Source of the DNA: Lucinisca nassula | Lineage: Eukaryota > Mollusca > Bivalvia > Lucinida > Lucinidae | NCBI GenBank assembly: GCA_963580285.1 | Contig: OY757010.1 | Coordinates: 75,000,858 to 75,064,857, forward strand | Reading direction: 5' to 3' | Length of the DNA: 64,000 nt | Shown here: positions 22,410 to 32,745 of the stretch, one piece after another | Position numbering within the stretch: the stretch's first letter is position 1 | How the letters are laid out: every line of letters starts with the position of its first letter | The notes under the pieces: generated by a model | What the model saw: the letters and a program-made list of their open reading frames with translations, nothing else | Databases searched by the model: none | Told to the model about the DNA's origin: nothing | Made by a program: the position numbers and the translations under genes

Positions 22410-23018
22410 GATTATATGAAGGTTCCAGCGTAAAGGCTTAGTTTGAGTATTCCTCTTTGTTGGTTGGCACCTGATGCTCCGTCTTTGGTCGGGCCCCTCG
22501 GAGTCTAACTGTTGGTTTTCTTTTGCTCCAGTATTTCTGTTGTTGTATACTGTTGAGTCCTCTACCTTGTTTCATCTCTGTAGCTTTTTGATTTGTGTGT
22601 TCTCGGAGATGTTACACTGTTGAGTTAGGAAGCCTTCATGCGGACTAAACAAAATTATTGTCTACCACTGCAGAAGTAAGGGCGAGGATTGTGGCCACGT
22701 AAAATCGATTTAAGCCCCCCAATGGAATGCTTTCCATCCCCAGTGGAATTCCTTTCCATTGACCGTTCCAAGGCGGTTCTTCTGTGGCCGTTTATTTATG
22801 TTATTGTTTGTCACTTATTGTGTGTTTGACATGTGTCTTTTTTATTTTGGATGGCCATTAGACCATTTTGTGGGAAAGTAACTGTCCTTTTGGCCTTCCT
22901 ATGTTTGGGTCTCCATTATTGTCTGGTCGATTCGTGTTTGTGTTTCTTTCCCTTTGGTGTCTTTGATGGGTGGTGTAAGTTAATTGTATCGATTCCTGAT
23001 CTTTGTTTTACTTCTACT
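22410..23018 (+). mobile_element. 3' region of the retroelement, source-type copy
   Basis: Follows the reverse transcriptase stop and ends 'TGTTTTACTTCTACT' just before the array resumes. Landmarks 'CTTCATGCGGACTAAAC', 'CCGTTCCAAGGCGGTTCTTC' and 'TTTTGGATGGCCATTAGACC' recur in the copies at 3304, 27515, 40874, 44826 and 53528. Those copies begin at different points but share the 3' end. Confidence 0.75.
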
Positions 23019-24031
23019 TTATATAGGAAAAACCTTTAAAAATCTTCTCCTCTGAAACCACAAGGCCAAGGTTTTTCATATTTGGTATGAAGCTTCATCG
23101 AGGGGACCTCTACCATGAATGTTCAAATTATGGTCCTGGGGCCAAAAAAGGTCCCGTCCTGGGGCCAACATGTTTGACATAGACTTATATAGGAAAAATC
23201 TTTAAAAATCGTCTTCTCTGAAACCACAAGGCCCAGGTCTTTTATATTTGGTATGAAGCTTTATCTAGGGGGCCATTACCAAGATTTTCAAATTATAGCC
23301 ATTAGACCCACATGTGTTACATAGGCTTATATTATACTAAGGGAAAACATTTAAAAAAATTCTTCTCTGAAACCGGCCAAGGTCTTTCATGTTTGGTATG
23401 AAGCTTCATCTAGGGGACCTCTACCAAGATTATTCAAATTATATCCCTAGGGCCAAAAATGGCCCTGTACCGGGGCCCACATGTTTTACATAGACTTATA
23501 TATGGGAAAAACCTTCTCCTCTGAAACCTCAAGGCTGAGGTCTTTCATATTTGGTATGAAGCTTCACCTAGGGGACCTCTACCAAGATTGTTCATAGTAT
23601 GGCCCTCAGACCAAAAGTGGCCAGGTCCCGGGGCCCATATGTTTTACATAGGCTTATATATGGAAAACCTTTAAAAATCTTCTTCTCTGAAACCACAAGG
23701 CCCACGTCTTCATATTTGATATGAAGTTATCTAGGGGACCCCTACCAAGAATGTTCAAATTATGGCCCTGGGGCCAAAAATGGCCCTGCCCGGGGCCCAC
23801 ATGTTGTACATAGTCTAGACTTTTATGGGGGAAAAGCTTTAAAAAATCTTTTTCTCTGAAACCATAAGGACTAAGTCTTTCATGTTTGGTTTGAAGCTTC
23901 ATCTATTGGACCTCTACTAAGATTGTTCGAATTGCAGCCCTGGGGCCAAAAATGGCCCTGCCCTGGCCCCCGAGCCAACTTGTTATACTTTGGATCAGGT
24001 GAGCGACCTTGGGCCCTCTGGGCCCTCTTGT

Positions 24032-24317
24032 TTGTTTTTGTTTTATCATAAAGTGCCTGCAGTAGGAGTGGCTCACCGGCTTGATATAAGCAGTAAATGA
24101 AAAGTTTTGATGAGTGATTTGATGGTACCATTTTAATTTCTGAGAACTTTCACTTTCAGATCATTTTAATATTTTGCAGATGTTTTTTTTATGTAAAACA
24201 TTGAAGATGCAGATATGCATTTAATAAGATAATTCCATTTCTTTTGCTTTTCTTATTTTTTTTTAATACCATGGTGAACTTCAGCAACCTTTGCAATTGG
24301 ACTTACACCATTGTGAT
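24032..24317. other. AT-rich spacer
   Basis: No gene, RNA or recognised repeat between the array element's right end and the next inverted repeat. Confidence 0.4.
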
Positions 24318-25075
24318 GTTTTACCTGTTTTCTAGTGCAGAATTAAAGCAACTTCAGCTACCTGGGCTTTGTAAAACTTTCCAACATGCCAAAGATTAAT
24401 TTTAAACTACTTCTGTGCGGAAATACATAAACTGCAAAACTCCCACAGTTTGGCCCCAGGTGCTTAAATCTTAGTAGTGTTTATGAATTTTGAGGCTGAT
24501 TACACCATACAGGAATATTAACCCTTACAGGAACAGGAAAAGCCAGATGATGGGTGTCTAATTACACCCCCCCACTCAAACAGTTAAACAAAGCCCTGAA
24601 ACCACTGTAGTTGTTTGGTGCAACTGAAAATACTATAAATTTTATTCAAAATGTTATTGTCTGCTGTTAATTGAGATTAAAATCAACATTAATGCGCTTG
24701 TGTGAACTGTTCAAACTTTAGTTTATAACATTTTAAATGTATTTATCTGATATAATTGTATTCTGAAACAAATAGTGAGTGAAGAAACACATTGTTATCA
24801 GATTTTTAAACAATTTCTATTCAGATATCAATCAGTTGGTTTTCCTACCAGTTAAGGGATAATATTCCTGTATGGGGTAATCTGCCTTGTAAGGCATAAT
24901 GAGCACAAATATATAAGCCTCTGGAACAAATCCTGCAAAATTCTGCCGCTTATATATTTCGACATGGAAGTAAATCGAATAACGCCTTATTTGACATGAT
25001 ATGTAAGTTTTGCATTGCCCAGCTGAAATTGCACTACAACACAGGTACAAACAGAAAAATCTGACACCTTTCTGG
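24318..25075. repeat. Long imperfect inverted-repeat element, copy 2
   Basis: Same order as 8599-9376: 'TGTTTTCTAGTGCAGAA' on the left, 'GCTTAAATCTTAGTAGTG', central 'CCACTGTAGTTGTTTGGTGC', and a right arm with 'GCATAATGAGCACAAATATA' and 'GAAATTGCACTACAACACAG'. The arms are more diverged than in copy 1 and the left arm is shorter. The flanking sequence up to 25178 also matches copy 1. Confidence 0.75.
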
Positions 25076-25178
25076 GAGAAATTAAATTTATAATCAACTT
25101 TTTCCTGTTTGTTTCCAGACCAATCTTTTCTGGTGCAGAAATGAAAGTTGTTGACAATAGCATTGCCGCCTGATTTTT

Positions 25179-27381
25179 AGATCACAAGAGCCGAAGGCTC
25201 TCGGGGAGCTTATAGAATGGCAGGCCTCTGTCGTCGTCCGTCGTCGTCCACACTTTCAAACTGCAATATCTCGGCAACCTGCAGGCTGATTTCAATCAAA
25301 CTTCATATGTGGTGTACACTGGATGGGGGAACAATGACATAGTATATTTTGTGGGAATCGATTGCAAAGTCTGGTTGCCATGGCAACCATTTACCAAAAG
25401 CTTGTGCCCTCTCTAGAGCATTCATTTTTGACCTGATCTTTCTGAAACTAATATATATTGTAGAGATTACAAAAATCTGAGACGGGTTCGAAAACGGGCC
25501 AGGTCCGATCATTTTTGATGGAGTTATGACCCTTTTTAGATTTATGACAGCATTCTCCATAGGTTCCAATTGCTAACTAAGGTAAAATGGGTCATGCGTC
25601 AACAATTGCTTGTGAACACTCTAGAGGCCACATTTACCACCCGATCAACTTCAAACTTGCTCAGAATGATATCCTTGACAAAATCTCGGACAAGTTCGAA
25701 ACTGGGTCATGTCAGGTCAAAAAGTAAGTCACTAGGTCAAATCATAGAAAAAAACCTTGTGAACCCTCCAGAGGCCACAGTTTTAGTCCAATCTTCATCA
25801 AACTTGCTCAGAATGATTATCTTGACAATGTTTCATTGATATATAAATATCGGTCACGTCGGGTCAAAAGTAGGTCACTAGGTGAAATCATAATGAAACC
25901 TTGTGAACACTGTAGGGGCCACAGTTTTGGTCCAGTCTTCACTAAACTTGCTCAGAATAATCATCTTGACAATGTCTCGGTCAAATTCGAATGAGGGTCA
26001 TGTTGGGTCAAAAAGTAGGTCACTAGGTCAAATCATAGAAAAATCTTGTGAACACTCTAGAGGCTACAGTTTTGGTCCAATCTTCATCAAACTTGCTCAG
26101 AGTGATCAACTTGACAATATCTCGGTCGAGTTCGAATATATGTCGTGTCGGGTCTGGTCAAAAAGTAGGTCACTAGGTCAAATCATAGAAAAACCTTGTG
26201 AACACTAGAGGCCACAGTTTTGGTCCAATCTTCACTAAACTTGCCATGAATAATCATCTTGACAATATGTCGGTCAAGTTCGAATATTGGTCATGTTGGG
26301 TCAAAAAGTAAGTCACTAGGTCAAATCATAGAAAAACCTTGTGAACACTCTAGAGGCCACAGTTTTGGACCAGTCTTCATCAAACTTGCTCAGAATGATC
26401 ATCTTGACAATGTCTCGTTCAAGTACGAATATATGTCGTGTCGGGTCAAAAAGTAGGTCACTAGGTCAAATCATAGATAAACCTTTTGTACACTCTAGAG
26501 ACCATTAAACTTGCTCAGAATAATCATCTTGACAATATCTCAGTCAAGTTCGAATATAGGTCATATAGGGTCAAAAGTAGGTCACAATGTCAAATCATAG
26601 AAAACGTAGTGAACACTCTAGAGGCCAAAGTTTTCGTCTAATCTTCATCAATCTTGCTCGGAATGATCATCTTGACAATGTCTCGGTCAAGTTCAAACAT
26701 GGATCATGTCGGGTCAAAAAGTATGTCACTAGATCGAATCATAGAAAAATCTTGTGAACACTCTAGAGGCCACAGTTTTGGTCCAATCTTCATCAAACTT
26801 GCTTAGAATGATCATCGTCAAGATATCTTGGTCAAGCTCGAATATTGGTCATGTCGGGTCAAAAGTAGGTCACTAGGTCATAGTGATGAACCGATGATCG
26901 GGTGAAATCAATTAGCGACGTGCTGGTGGCTCCCGATGCTGATGATCGATTGACTTGTCTCACAATCCATCATCAAAGTGAAATGGGACAGGAGTCTTTG
27001 TCCCATCCTATGGTACCAGTTTTTAACGCCAGCCTGTGTTCTGACGTTGTTCGAGAGCGATTCAATAAGCTAGGAAGCTTTCGTCGCAATCGAACTATGA
27101 TAAACTACAACCGTAGTATAAACTAAACTTGGTATGTAAAATAAGAAACTTGGGTCCATCATAATTTGTTCAGATGACGAACCCAGATGACCTTGACTCA
27201 CTTTATACCAATGTCAAATAAGGTCACATAGACTTGTTTGCGATAATAGTTCAAAATCAAGTGTTTTCTGAAACTATTGTGGCGTTGGATTTGAAACTTC
27301 ACAGATGCAAATGGCATCCAGGGATGGGCCAGTTTCTCCCACTTGACCTCTGGTGAGCGTAGTGGCCCATGGGCCTCTTGT
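25179..27381 (+). mobile_element. Array element (type D core) with AGATCACAAGAG...CTCTTGT ends
   Basis: The left end 'AGATCACAAGAGCCGAAGGC' includes a GAGCC/GGCTC hairpin, then 'CTGTCGTCGTCCGTCGTCG'. About nine ~145-bp type D units lie at 25600-26890. The right end is 'GACCTCTGGTGAGCGTAGTG' plus GCCCATGGGCCTCTTGT. CACAAGAG at the start and CTCTTGT at the end make a short inverted terminal match. The boundaries are set by comparison with 9757-9775, which lacks the element. Confidence 0.85.
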
Positions 27382-27396
27382 TCAAAATATGTTTAC

Positions 27397-27510
27397 AAAG
27401 TTGACTAAAAATATTCCACTAGGAATACCTCACCCATTTGTTGAATTTTCAAAGTCTCATAAGTCATTGCCTTAAGGATTTTGAGTGCATAACCACCGGT
27501 TACCCCTTAC
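27397..27510. repeat. Paralogue of 9770-9925 flanking the array element
   Basis: 'ATGTTTACAAAGTTGACTAA' and 'TTTTGAGTGCATAACC' align in order with 'ATGTTTACAAAGTTTACTAA' and 'TTTTTGAGTGCATAACC' of 9776-9893. This is the right flank of the empty-site comparison. Confidence 0.75.
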
Positions 27511-27514
27511 TTTC

Positions 27515-27763
27515 TTTCTTGCGGTTCTTCTGTGGAGGTTGATTTATGTTTTTGTTTGTTTCTTAGTGTGTGTGTATCACTTGTGTCTTTTTTATTTTGG
27601 ATGGCCATTAGGCCATTTTGTGGGAAAATAACTCCTTTTGGCCTTCGTGTGTTTAGGTTTCCATTATGGTCTGGTCGATTCGTATTTGTGTTTCTTTCCC
27701 TTTGGTGTCTTCGGTGGGTGGAGTAAGTTAAATGTATCGATTCCTGATTTTTGTTTTACTTTT
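27515..27763 (+). mobile_element. 5'-truncated retroelement 3' end
   Basis: Matches about 22775-23015: 'GCGGTTCTTCTGTGGAGGTT', 'TTTTGGATGGCCATTAGGCC', 'TCCCTTTGGTGTCTTCGGTG', ending 'GATTTTTGTTTTACTT'. Confidence 0.75.
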
Positions 27764-28443
27764 TATACCCACCCCTAAACCCTATACATCCTTGGTACTT
27801 ATGATAAAGGACATTCATTAAATGCATGGTTGCTAGGGGCTAGGCATGATTTCACCCTTGGCCTCTGGTGAGCATAGTTGCCCATAGGCCTCTGGTTTGG
27901 TCAGTGGTCCACTGGTTTTCTAATTCTCGAAATTTGTGTCCCAGCCTATTCGAAGAATATAATCATGTAACTTTACAGGTGGGTGCATCAAATGGAGATT
28001 GTTGTTTGACAGTCATTGCATTTAAGAATAGAATAGAATAGAAGAATGTTGCATTTAATGATGAAGTTTACCATGGTAGAATTTATTAATGACTTGTGTA
28101 CTTTTAAAATAAATGTATTAAAACTTATTTCTTATTTATTTGTTTCCTTATTTTCTTCTCCCTGTTTTTGAAAAAAAAAAATACTATCACATTTCACAGT
28201 TGAATTAAGCATCAAGGAAAAGAAAATAAATGCAATTCACTTGGTCAAAAGATATGGCATGCAGAAGTTGTAGTGGATACTTCAAATACAGTTGCATGTA
28301 CAGTTGTGATTCTTGCACATACCTAGAGTACAGCTGAACAAAGCATTGCCGACAACCTTAACGGGGTATTTGTTGCTTATCAATTAAATGCTTGACAGGG
28401 ACTAAATATGCTCATGACTCGACATCTCCGTACCATTAGTGTA
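27764..28443. other. Low-repeat region with an array-element right-end fragment
   Basis: 27840-27895 matches a right end ('CTTGGCCTCTGGTGAGCATA', 'GCCCATAGGCCTCTGG') without its array. 28023-28045 is a short GAATA repeat. No exon or RNA gene recognised. Confidence 0.45.
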
Positions 28444-28725
28444 TTGGGGCTTGAAATAAATAGATGGGCTGCATGATGCTCGCATGAGGAGCTGAAACCG
28501 AATGCACGTGGTCACTGGTAAACTGCTTAGAAGATCCTAGCCTTGCCAGGAAAAGTGGTGCCAGTTAAGCCATCCATACTTATAAATCATATTGGTTTCA
28601 TTGGGGACAGAGCTTGTGATGTAATTTCATCTCGATGTCGGGTAAAAGTCACAAAATTGGAAGCAACGTCTTCAAAATGACAAATACAGTTCTGGCAGAC
28701 ACATCAACACTATCAAGATCATTTT
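28444..28725 (+). mobile_element. SINE-like element (family S1), diverged
   Basis: 'GGGGCTTGAAATAAATAGAT', 'GGGCTGCATGATGCTCG', 'CATTTCATCTCGATGTCGGG' and 'AAATTGGAAGCAACGTCTTC' in order. A further degenerate inverted piece follows at 28705-28770. Confidence 0.7.
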
Positions 28726-28904
28726 GAGAACGTTGCTTTCAATTTGGTGGAGCTTTTACTACAGCGTAGCTTCATAACTTTGACAGTATAGTGTTTAATT
28801 TAAAGATAAAATTTAGTCATTTTATAATGTTTTCAAAGTTTAATTTTAAACCAGAGCTTTCAGCAGTAATGCTGCAGAAACTTACTACCCCTTCAACACC
28901 TTTT

Positions 28905-29075
28905 AGAAGGTCTGAGCCTGCCCAGGAAACTGCTGCGTGTTAATGCATATAAACCCATTTGGTTGTATTGGGCGGCAGGGGTTGAGAGGTAGTCCCACAA
29001 AATTAGAAGCAACGTCTCCCAAAATGACCTAAATAGTGTTGACGGGGACGTTAAACGTCTAATCAATCAAACATG
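28905..29075 (+). mobile_element. SINE-like element (family S1), 5'-truncated
   Basis: Starts mid-element ('GGTCTGAGCCTGCCCAGGAA') and runs to the tail 'GGGGACGTTAAACGTCTAAT'. Confidence 0.75.
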
Positions 29076-30347
29076 TACAAAATATTCCATTTACATGTAA
29101 AACACAAGCACATGTGTAATGTCTGTCCATAATTTAAATTCACAAATGTCTTATACGGTTGAGTGCTTCCTTCAAAAGCTATAAAGGACTAGAATTTTTG
29201 CTCTAAAGCAACAAAGAATTTTATAATAATTGATACCATCTTGTATCCATGGCAACAAATTTTCCTGGGAGTTAGTTACAAAGATCTCACTACCCACTGC
29301 AAATTCTACGAAAGGTTATGAAGCAAAAATTGGCCAAGTAATATTCTATGTTCTCATCAGGCCTTAAATTTTTTAAGTTCCCTCATCTACGCTCATTTAC
29401 GAAGCAACATGAAGTAAAGTCCACATTTTACGCATTATTGTGCACAAAAATGTTTAAATTTCGCACAGCAGTGCGAACAGAGATCAAACAAGAAAAATCT
29501 TTGAAAAGATATGGGCCGTAGATTTAATTGGAAGTTTGTTTTGAAATAAAAGCTACGTTATTAATATAGCAACATCTTTGTTCTGTGTTTAACGACACTT
29601 CAACCATTGTGGGTCATTTTATGTCGTCTCCTACAGAAATGGAGACGAGAGAGAGAAAAAAATAGTAGATGGGATGAAACTAAGGGACAGAGGAGAAAGA
29701 GGGAAGTTAATGTAGAGTAGATGTAATGTAAGTTAAGTGTAGAACCAAAAGAAATAACTTCACTCCCGATCTATCCCGACCTGCTTTAAGGACAGCAGGT
29801 CTTGTCCATTTGTCAGCAATATTATTTGGACGATCAAGAGATGCAAGATACAAGTCACCTTTACCTCACTCAACCATCCCATACTGTATATTAATAAAAA
29901 TTGAAGTAACAATTTTACGCTGTGAGAAAAATTTGTGACACCTAAAATCAAAGCACTGAGAGTACTGGTAGATCGATTGTCTTCAAGCGTAAAAGGGCAA
30001 ATAATCATGAACTGAGGTTTAAATTGTGTCATTAAAATCTTTTCTTCTTGTTTTGAAACAAAATTTTACAGTGAAGAGCTTGATCAGACGCTGCACTCAA
30101 CAGCTTGGGATCTAGGTCTTCACTGTTTGCCAAGTCCACTCTATGATTCAATAATAACCAACTTTAGGCTTACACAACCTTCTGACAATACTGCGGCTAT
30201 TTTCTGTATAAAAGTTATTCCGACAAGTCAGTTACAGTCTCGTGGACCCTAGTACTGAACAGCTTTTATCCTTTGTAACTTTGAAGTCGATTGACAAGCA
30301 ATCGATTTAAACTTTTAAGACGCGTTACTTGTACGTCTATAAAGCCA
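29076..30347. other. Low-repeat region
   Basis: No convincing exon. 29583-29632 ('GTGTTTAACGACACTTCAAC' onward) is a minus-strand tail of another SINE type with the CGTTAAAC motif. 30085-30235 contains an AGACGC/GATCTGGGT repeat that recurs near 37790, 38100, 38915 and 49385. Confidence 0.4.
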
Positions 30348-30500
30348 CATTACGAAAACATGCCTATACAAATACATTGCACATTTTAAAGACGAAAACA
30401 GTAACATTTTAAATGTAAAATTGTGATTTTTTTCGCTCAAAACATAGATTGTGGGTGCTCGTTAGGCGGTTCGTGCGAATAATCGCAATCTATGTTTTCG
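30348..30500 (+). mobile_element. Foldback element (family F) with a perfect hairpin
   Basis: The border 'TTACGAAAACATGCCTATAC' is followed by AAAACATAGATTG at 30439-30451, pairing perfectly with CAATCTATGTTTT at 30486-30498 around a GC-rich loop. The right terminal border is not clear. Confidence 0.65.
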
Positions 30501-32357
30501 AACAAAAATGACAGATTATGTTTAACCGCCTAAACCCAGGGTTTAGAGTTGTCTTCGTTTCACGGACAAAGTTTACCCAGATCAAATGCCGCATTACATT
30601 GGAACAGTCCACTTTTACTGTACGCTTTTTTAATCCGCTTTAATATGCATGAACCTTTTAAACAATGAGTTTAGACCCAAATCATCATACACCGCAGTAT
30701 GCGGCGTATGATCTAGGTTTACACTTGTAGCTACCAGAGTACCAATTTCTGATTGCGAGACATGTGGGGACTGAGTATGATTCATGCCTTATTGGATTTT
30801 ATACAGTAACATCTTATATCATTATATATCATTATATGTTTCTAATCACCATCTTATATTCTGGCTTTTACCTTTCGTCTTTCTTATCATGAATGTATTT
30901 ACCCAAACATAATTGACGTTGATTCAGTCTTCAGACCTTCTCCTGAATCAAAGGGTCTATGTGCGGGTGATACATCAATCTACAAACTTCCTTCTCTCCA
31001 TCAGGAAAACACGCCTGTAAAGAGGCGGTTCTATCTGGTCCCTGTAGTCTATGTTTTGGATGGAGGTGAAAAAAAAAAATCAGGATTTTGCATCAGAAAA
31101 AAAAATGGTTTTTGTTTGTGGCATTTTTTCCCAATATATTTGAATAGGCGTATTTTTCGTGTTTTTTTTTTTTATTGATACTGGTATTTGTTTGTTTTTT
31201 GAATAGCAAGGAAACCATATCTTAACATATGTAGATAATAATGAAACCTCTAAGGACACGATGTCATTTATTCATACAATAGCTTAACATATCTAGGTAA
31301 TAATGAAACATATATCATTAATTCATAAAGTCAAGAGCTACATTAATTGAAATAAAAAGTCATTAATAATTTTACTGAATTACTACAATTGTATAAATCT
31401 AAATCTTGTTACAATGATATTAATAAAACATCATTAATGTGATATCATCATTCAATCATCAGACCATCTTCTCTCTTGCATACTTCACCCTTCGGAGAAG
31501 CTTGCGAAAAAAAAAAAAAAAAAAAAGATGCCGCATTCAGGGTCTATACTGTTTGCAGTAACACGAAACATTCTAAGTACCCGATCGTTTTTACAGCCTA
31601 ATATCCATGTGTGCTGTCAGTGATTTGATTTATTTAATCTCAAAACCTTTTCTGGAATGCACTCTTCCAACTCAAGTTGCGCACGTCCATTCTGCTAAAT
31701 TGGTGTCTAGATAAATGACAAGCGATTTATATATAATACACTGGTTGCATGGCTCCACTGACCAGGGTTGAAAGGGATGACCTTCTCGCAAGAAGCTGTG
31801 CACTTAAATTCCAATATACATGTAACTGATCGAAACATGACCCTGAAGTTAAAGAAACGCCTTTCATTCTCTTTGTACTAGCCGTAGGTCCTACAGCAGT
31901 CTGGTTAAACTGACAGTACTTTACTTAAATACCAGCACTGTAATAATCAGACAATGATAGCTGAGCAGACAACGCTGTCCGATCTGGGTATTCAGTGTGG
32001 GATAAACCTGTCCAGATTCTATAGATAGCCATCTTGCTTAATACTCTGACCTACATGTAAGTTCGATAAAAATAGAATGGCTATTTTCTATTAATAAATA
32101 TAACCTTGGGTTTTCCAAATTAGTGATGGTCACGTGGACAATAGCAGGAATCGACATTGTGTGGTTTGTAATTTAAGATCGATTGTCCATAACAATCGAT
32201 CTTAAAATTAGATGAATGGGTTCACCCATTGCTTCTTTTTCTAGGGTGTGGTATCTGGATCCGTGGCAGAAAACGTTTGACCAATGCTCCCCAATTTTCA
32301 AAGTTCACTCACTCACCCTTAAATGACCACGCACTCTGCTCACTGAAAATTATTTGC
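30501..32357. other. Low-repeat region with short hairpins
   Basis: No gene recognised. Notable: a hairpin 'CATACACCGCAGTATGCGGC' at about 30690, A-runs at 31070-31110 and 31506-31526, and a 14-bp perfect hairpin at 32173-32205 (TTAAGATCGATTGT, five-base loop, complement). Confidence 0.4.
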
Positions 32358-32745
32358 TCCCGGTGCCGGCCTTTGCAGCTCAGATGCGCGTCTGGTGATC
32401 AGAAGGACGCGGGTTCGATAACTGCTGGGACCGGCAACATCCTTTCTTGAGTGAGTGAGTTTAGGTTAACGTCCCACCAACAGCTGAGGTCGTAAGAAGA
32501 CGGGACCTCTGTTTAAATCATTTCTTGAGATTTATCATGAAATCTTTTCTGCAGTCATTCTCTCCCTACCGCTGATTCAAGAAGGGCAGATGTCAGTTCC
32601 TAACGAAAGAATGTGCACTGTACTGGTTAAACGCTTTCGTATACACCTGCCAAGGTAAAGTGTGGCTAATTAAACTTACAAGTACAAAAAATGTTTTATA
32701 TAGTGTTGACTGGGCCGTTAAACTCCCAACACAAACTTTACTTTC
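32358..32745 (+). mobile_element. tRNA-headed SINE (family S2), split by another SINE
   Basis: The head has 'GCGGGTTCGATAACTGC' (a pol III B-box-like block). The body 'GAAATCTTTTCTGCAGTCAT' and 'GATTCAAGAAGGGCAGATGT' leads to the tail 'TTGACTGGGCCGTTAAACTC'. It matches the intact relative at 42656-42950. A fragment of family S3 (about 32450-32515) interrupts it, with TTTCTTGAG on both sides. Confidence 0.75.

Larger units (their letters stand above)
20511..24031 (+). mobile_element. Large pearl-like array element (type C), split by a retroelement
   Basis: The left hairpin TAGCTCACCTGTCACGTAGT / GACAAGGTGAGC leads into 'TTTTTGTCCGCCGTGTGTCC', 'ATCCGTCCGTTCGTAAACTT' and 'TCTCCTCCTAAACCACTCAA'. 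About eleven ~165-bp units follow ('CTTCTCTGAAACCACAAGGC', 'CATATTTGGTATGAAGCTTC', 'GGGGCCAAAAATGGCCCCGC'). The right end is 'GGATCAGGTGAGCGACCTTG' plus GGCCCTCTGGGCCCTCTTGT. A reverse-transcriptase element occupies about 21430-23018. An opposite-strand relative with matching ends is at 52683-55972. Confidence 0.85.

Noticed and set aside
25570..26456. Open frames with repeated peptides such as QIIEKPCEH and LLRMII over the type D arrays (also 49967-51396)
   Set aside because: They are readings of the 145-bp tandem unit in two frames; the peptides recur only because the DNA does, and no starts, splice sites or known domains support them.
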